Shown: one piece after another, positions 62,395 to 64,000 of the stretch
How positions within the stretch are numbered: position 1 is the first letter of the stretch
How the letters are laid out: each line of letters begins with the position of its first letter
Source of the DNA: Halobacteriales archaeon QH_7_65_31
GTDB taxonomy: Archaea > Halobacteriota > Halobacteria > Halobacteriales > Haloarculaceae
Length of the DNA stretch: 64,000 nt
Assembly (NCBI GenBank): GCA_003021785.1
Contig: PXQU01000016.1
Location: 124,001 to 188,000 of the forward strand
Reading direction: 5' to 3'
Program-made: the position numbers and the translations under genes
The notes under the pieces: generated by a model
The model's input: only the letters and a program-made list of their open reading frames with translations
What the model was told of the DNA's origin: nothing
Databases searched by the model: none

Positions 62395-63891
62395 CTAATC
62401 GCGCAGCAGATCGGCTGCCTTCTCCGCGATCGCGTACGTCGGCGCGTTCGTGTTGCCGCTCGTCAGCGTCGGCATGACGCTGGCGTCGACGACGCGCAGA
62501 TCCTCGACGCCGTGGACGCGCAGTTCGTCGTCCACGACGGCCGTCTCGTCGTCGCCCATCCTGCAGGTCCCGACGGGGTGATAGACGGTGTGGGCGTGCT
62601 CGCGAATCGACGCCAGAATCTCCTCGTCGGTCTGTGCCTCGGGTCCGGGTGTGAGCTCCCCTTCGTTCAGCTCGGCGAGCGGTCCCTGCGAGACGATCTC
62701 GCGAATAGCACGAACGCCGGCGACGAGCGTCTCGCGGTCGCGCTCCGCGTCGAGATAGTTCGGGTCGATCGCCGGCGCGGCGAACGCGCTCGCGGAGTCG
62801 AGTCGGATCTCGCCGCGACTCTCCGGGCGGAGCTGTGTCGCCCCGATGGCGAAGGCGTTCTCGACGGGGGAGTCGGCGAAGCCGTGATCGAAGAAGTAGC
62901 CCGGGCCGAAGTGGAACTGCAGGTCGGGTCGCGACGCCGTCTCGTCCGAGCGAACGAAGCCGCCCGCCTCGGCGACGTTCGAGGTGAGCGGGCCGCGATC
63001 GAGGAGAACCCACGTCGCGACGTTGCGGAGCCGGTCGGCGTTTTCGAGCGTGTCGCTCGTGTTCGTCTCGAACGTCGCCGGCGCGAACAGGTGGTCTTGG
63101 AGGTTCTGCCCGACGCCCGGCGAGTCGCGGACGACTTCCTCGTTCGCGTCGGCCGAGAGCCGGCGACCATCGTGGTTGTACTCGACGCCGGTCGCCCGAG
63201 TCCCGTCGAACCGGACGCGGCTCACCTGCGCGCGGGTCGTCGCCGTCAGGTTCGGACGGTCGAGGACGGGTTTCAGGTAGGCGTCGGCGGCGCTGTGGCG
63301 CGCGCCGTCCTCCTGCGTGACGTGGTACTGGCCGACGCCGGCCTGTTGACCCCCGTTGAAGTCCGGGTTGTAGTCGTAGCCGGCTTCGATGGCTGACTGG
63401 ACGAACGCCTCCGAGAGTGGGCGCGGCGATCGAACGTCCGTGACGTTCAGCTCCCCCTCGCTTCCGTGATAGGCCGTATCGAGGCGGTCGCTGTCGGCGC
63501 GTTCACCGCGTTTGAAGTACGGTAACAGCTCGTCGTAGCTCCAGCCGTCGTTCCCGCGGTCGGCCCACCCGTCGTAGTCGTCGGGGTGACCGCGAATGTA
63601 TATCATCGCGTTGATCGAACTCGACCCGCCGAGCGTCTTGCCGCGCGGCCAGTAGAGCTCGCGGTCGTGTAGCTCCGACTGCGCGGTCGTCGTGTAGTTC
63701 CAGTCGTACTCGGTCCTGAACAGGTCCGAAAACCCAGCCGGGATTGCGATGGTCCGATCGTCGTCAGGCCCACCCGCTTCAAGCAACAGGACAGTCGTCT
63801 CGGGATCGGCGGAGAGCCGGTTCGCGAGCAGACAGCCCGCAGAGCCGGCTCCGACGATCACGTAGTCGTAGGTCGCGGTTCGTGTCGGCAT
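62395..63891 (-). CDS. GMC-family FAD oxidoreductase (choline dehydrogenase-like) with an internal gap
   Basis: A 498-residue flavoprotein. YDYVIVGAGSAGCLLANRLS is the FAD Rossmann motif, GGSSSINAMIYIRGHPDDYDGWA is the first GMC signature, and HTVYHPVGTCRMG and TSGNTNAPTYAIAEKAADLL hold the catalytic His and Asn. The second GMC signature (G.. .SP.LL..SGIG) is missing: the text goes from SADANEEVV straight to RDSPGVGQNLQDHL where about 30-35 conserved residues normally lie. The frame is kept, so the deletion is in-frame. The protein is therefore probably defective. Substrate unknown (alcohol or choline). The ATG at 63891 is the family start. Confidence 0.88.
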   Translation of the reverse strand: MPTRTATYDYVIVGAGSAGCLLANRLSADPETTVLLLEAGGPDDDRTIAIPAGFSDLFRTEYDWNYTTTAQSELHDRELYWPRGKTLGGSSSINAMIYIRGHPDDYDGWADRGNDGWSYDELLPYFKRGERADSDRLDTAYHGSEGELNVTDVRSPRPLSEAFVQSAIEAGYDYNPDFNGGQQAGVGQYHVTQEDGARHSAADAYLKPVLDRPNLTATTRAQVSRVRFDGTRATGVEYNHDGRRLSADANEEVVRDSPGVGQNLQDHLFAPATFETNTSDTLENADRLRNVATWVLLDRGPLTSNVAEAGGFVRSDETASRPDLQFHFGPGYFFDHGFADSPVENAFAIGATQLRPESRGEIRLDSASAFAAPAIDPNYLDAERDRETLVAGVRAIREIVSQGPLAELNEGELTPGPEAQTDEEILASIREHAHTVYHPVGTCRMGDDETAVVDDELRVHGVEDLRVVDASVMPTLTSGNTNAPTYAIAEKAADLLRD

Positions 63892-64000
63892 ATCTACGTC
63901 TGCGTAGCCGACGACATAGCTATTGTCCCGAGCGTGCGACAGATTGATACAGCCTCTCACACCACCGACGGTATGCGCGCAGACGAGCCACACCCCGACG

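Overview
The window is haloarchaeal chromosome (class Halobacteria). GC content is high, most proteins are rich in Asp and Glu, and start codons usually lack a Shine-Dalgarno site. Many genes instead have an AT-rich TATA-like box about 25-30 bases before the start codon, which is the leaderless style. The families present (RfcL, an archaeal class I aldolase, DGGGP synthase, haloarchaeal Cox/Cta proteins, split GcvP, PccB-PccX) fit this group. I cannot name the genus.

Layout. 1-8.4 kb: tail of a metal transporter, acyl-CoA and 3-hydroxyacyl-CoA dehydrogenases, gluconeogenic aldolase plus fructose-bisphosphatase, a biotin-dependent carboxyltransferase coupled to a SugE-type exporter, and a MaoC-like hydratase. 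8.4-13.4 kb: a large PKD-repeat surface protein, a CitE-like CoA lyase and glutamate dehydrogenase. 13.4-23 kb: an aerobic respiration cluster (membrane proteins, coxC, birA, coxB, a CtaA-like/CtaB fusion, a SelW-like protein, an ABC-2 transporter, a DUF420-like protein) without cox subunit I. 23-26 kb: B12-dependent methylmalonyl-CoA mutase small subunit with MeaB, a CoA-binding protein, a lipid prenyltransferase and tRNA-Arg(TCG), followed by tandem repeats that carry copies of the tRNA tail. 26-41.7 kb: replication factor C large subunit, a polar amino acid ABC transporter, malic enzyme, ctaA, two MoeA-type proteins and assorted housekeeping genes. 41.7-48.6 kb: glycine cleavage genes, small zinc proteins, a deaminase, a hairpin-rich non-coding patch, cobalamin adenosyltransferase and tRNA-Val(CAC).

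48.5-52.7 kb: a 4.2-kb integrated element of clearly lower GC. It sits in the 3' end of tRNA-Val and is bounded by a 34-base direct repeat. It carries a primase-polymerase-like replication gene, a tyrosine integrase beside the far att copy and three small unknown genes. 52.7-64 kb: a cytochrome P450 gene broken at its heme loop, succinyl-CoA ligase (sucDC), an R2-like oxidase, a glycerophosphodiesterase, pccB-pccX, a winged-helix/RelE-like pair, and a GMC oxidoreductase that lacks a conserved internal block.

Functional thread: carboxylases, biotin ligase, the mutase subunit, MeaB, cobalamin adenosyltransferase and succinyl-CoA ligase together describe propionyl-CoA to succinyl-CoA flux. The hydratase and CitE-like lyase are compatible with methylaspartate-cycle chemistry, and malic enzyme, aldolase and FBPase lead on to gluconeogenesis. 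The points I find most unusual are the PccX-like N-terminus on the second carboxyltransferase, the two genes with missing conserved blocks, the integrase whose upstream region is the att site, and the tRNA-tail repeats after tRNA-Arg.
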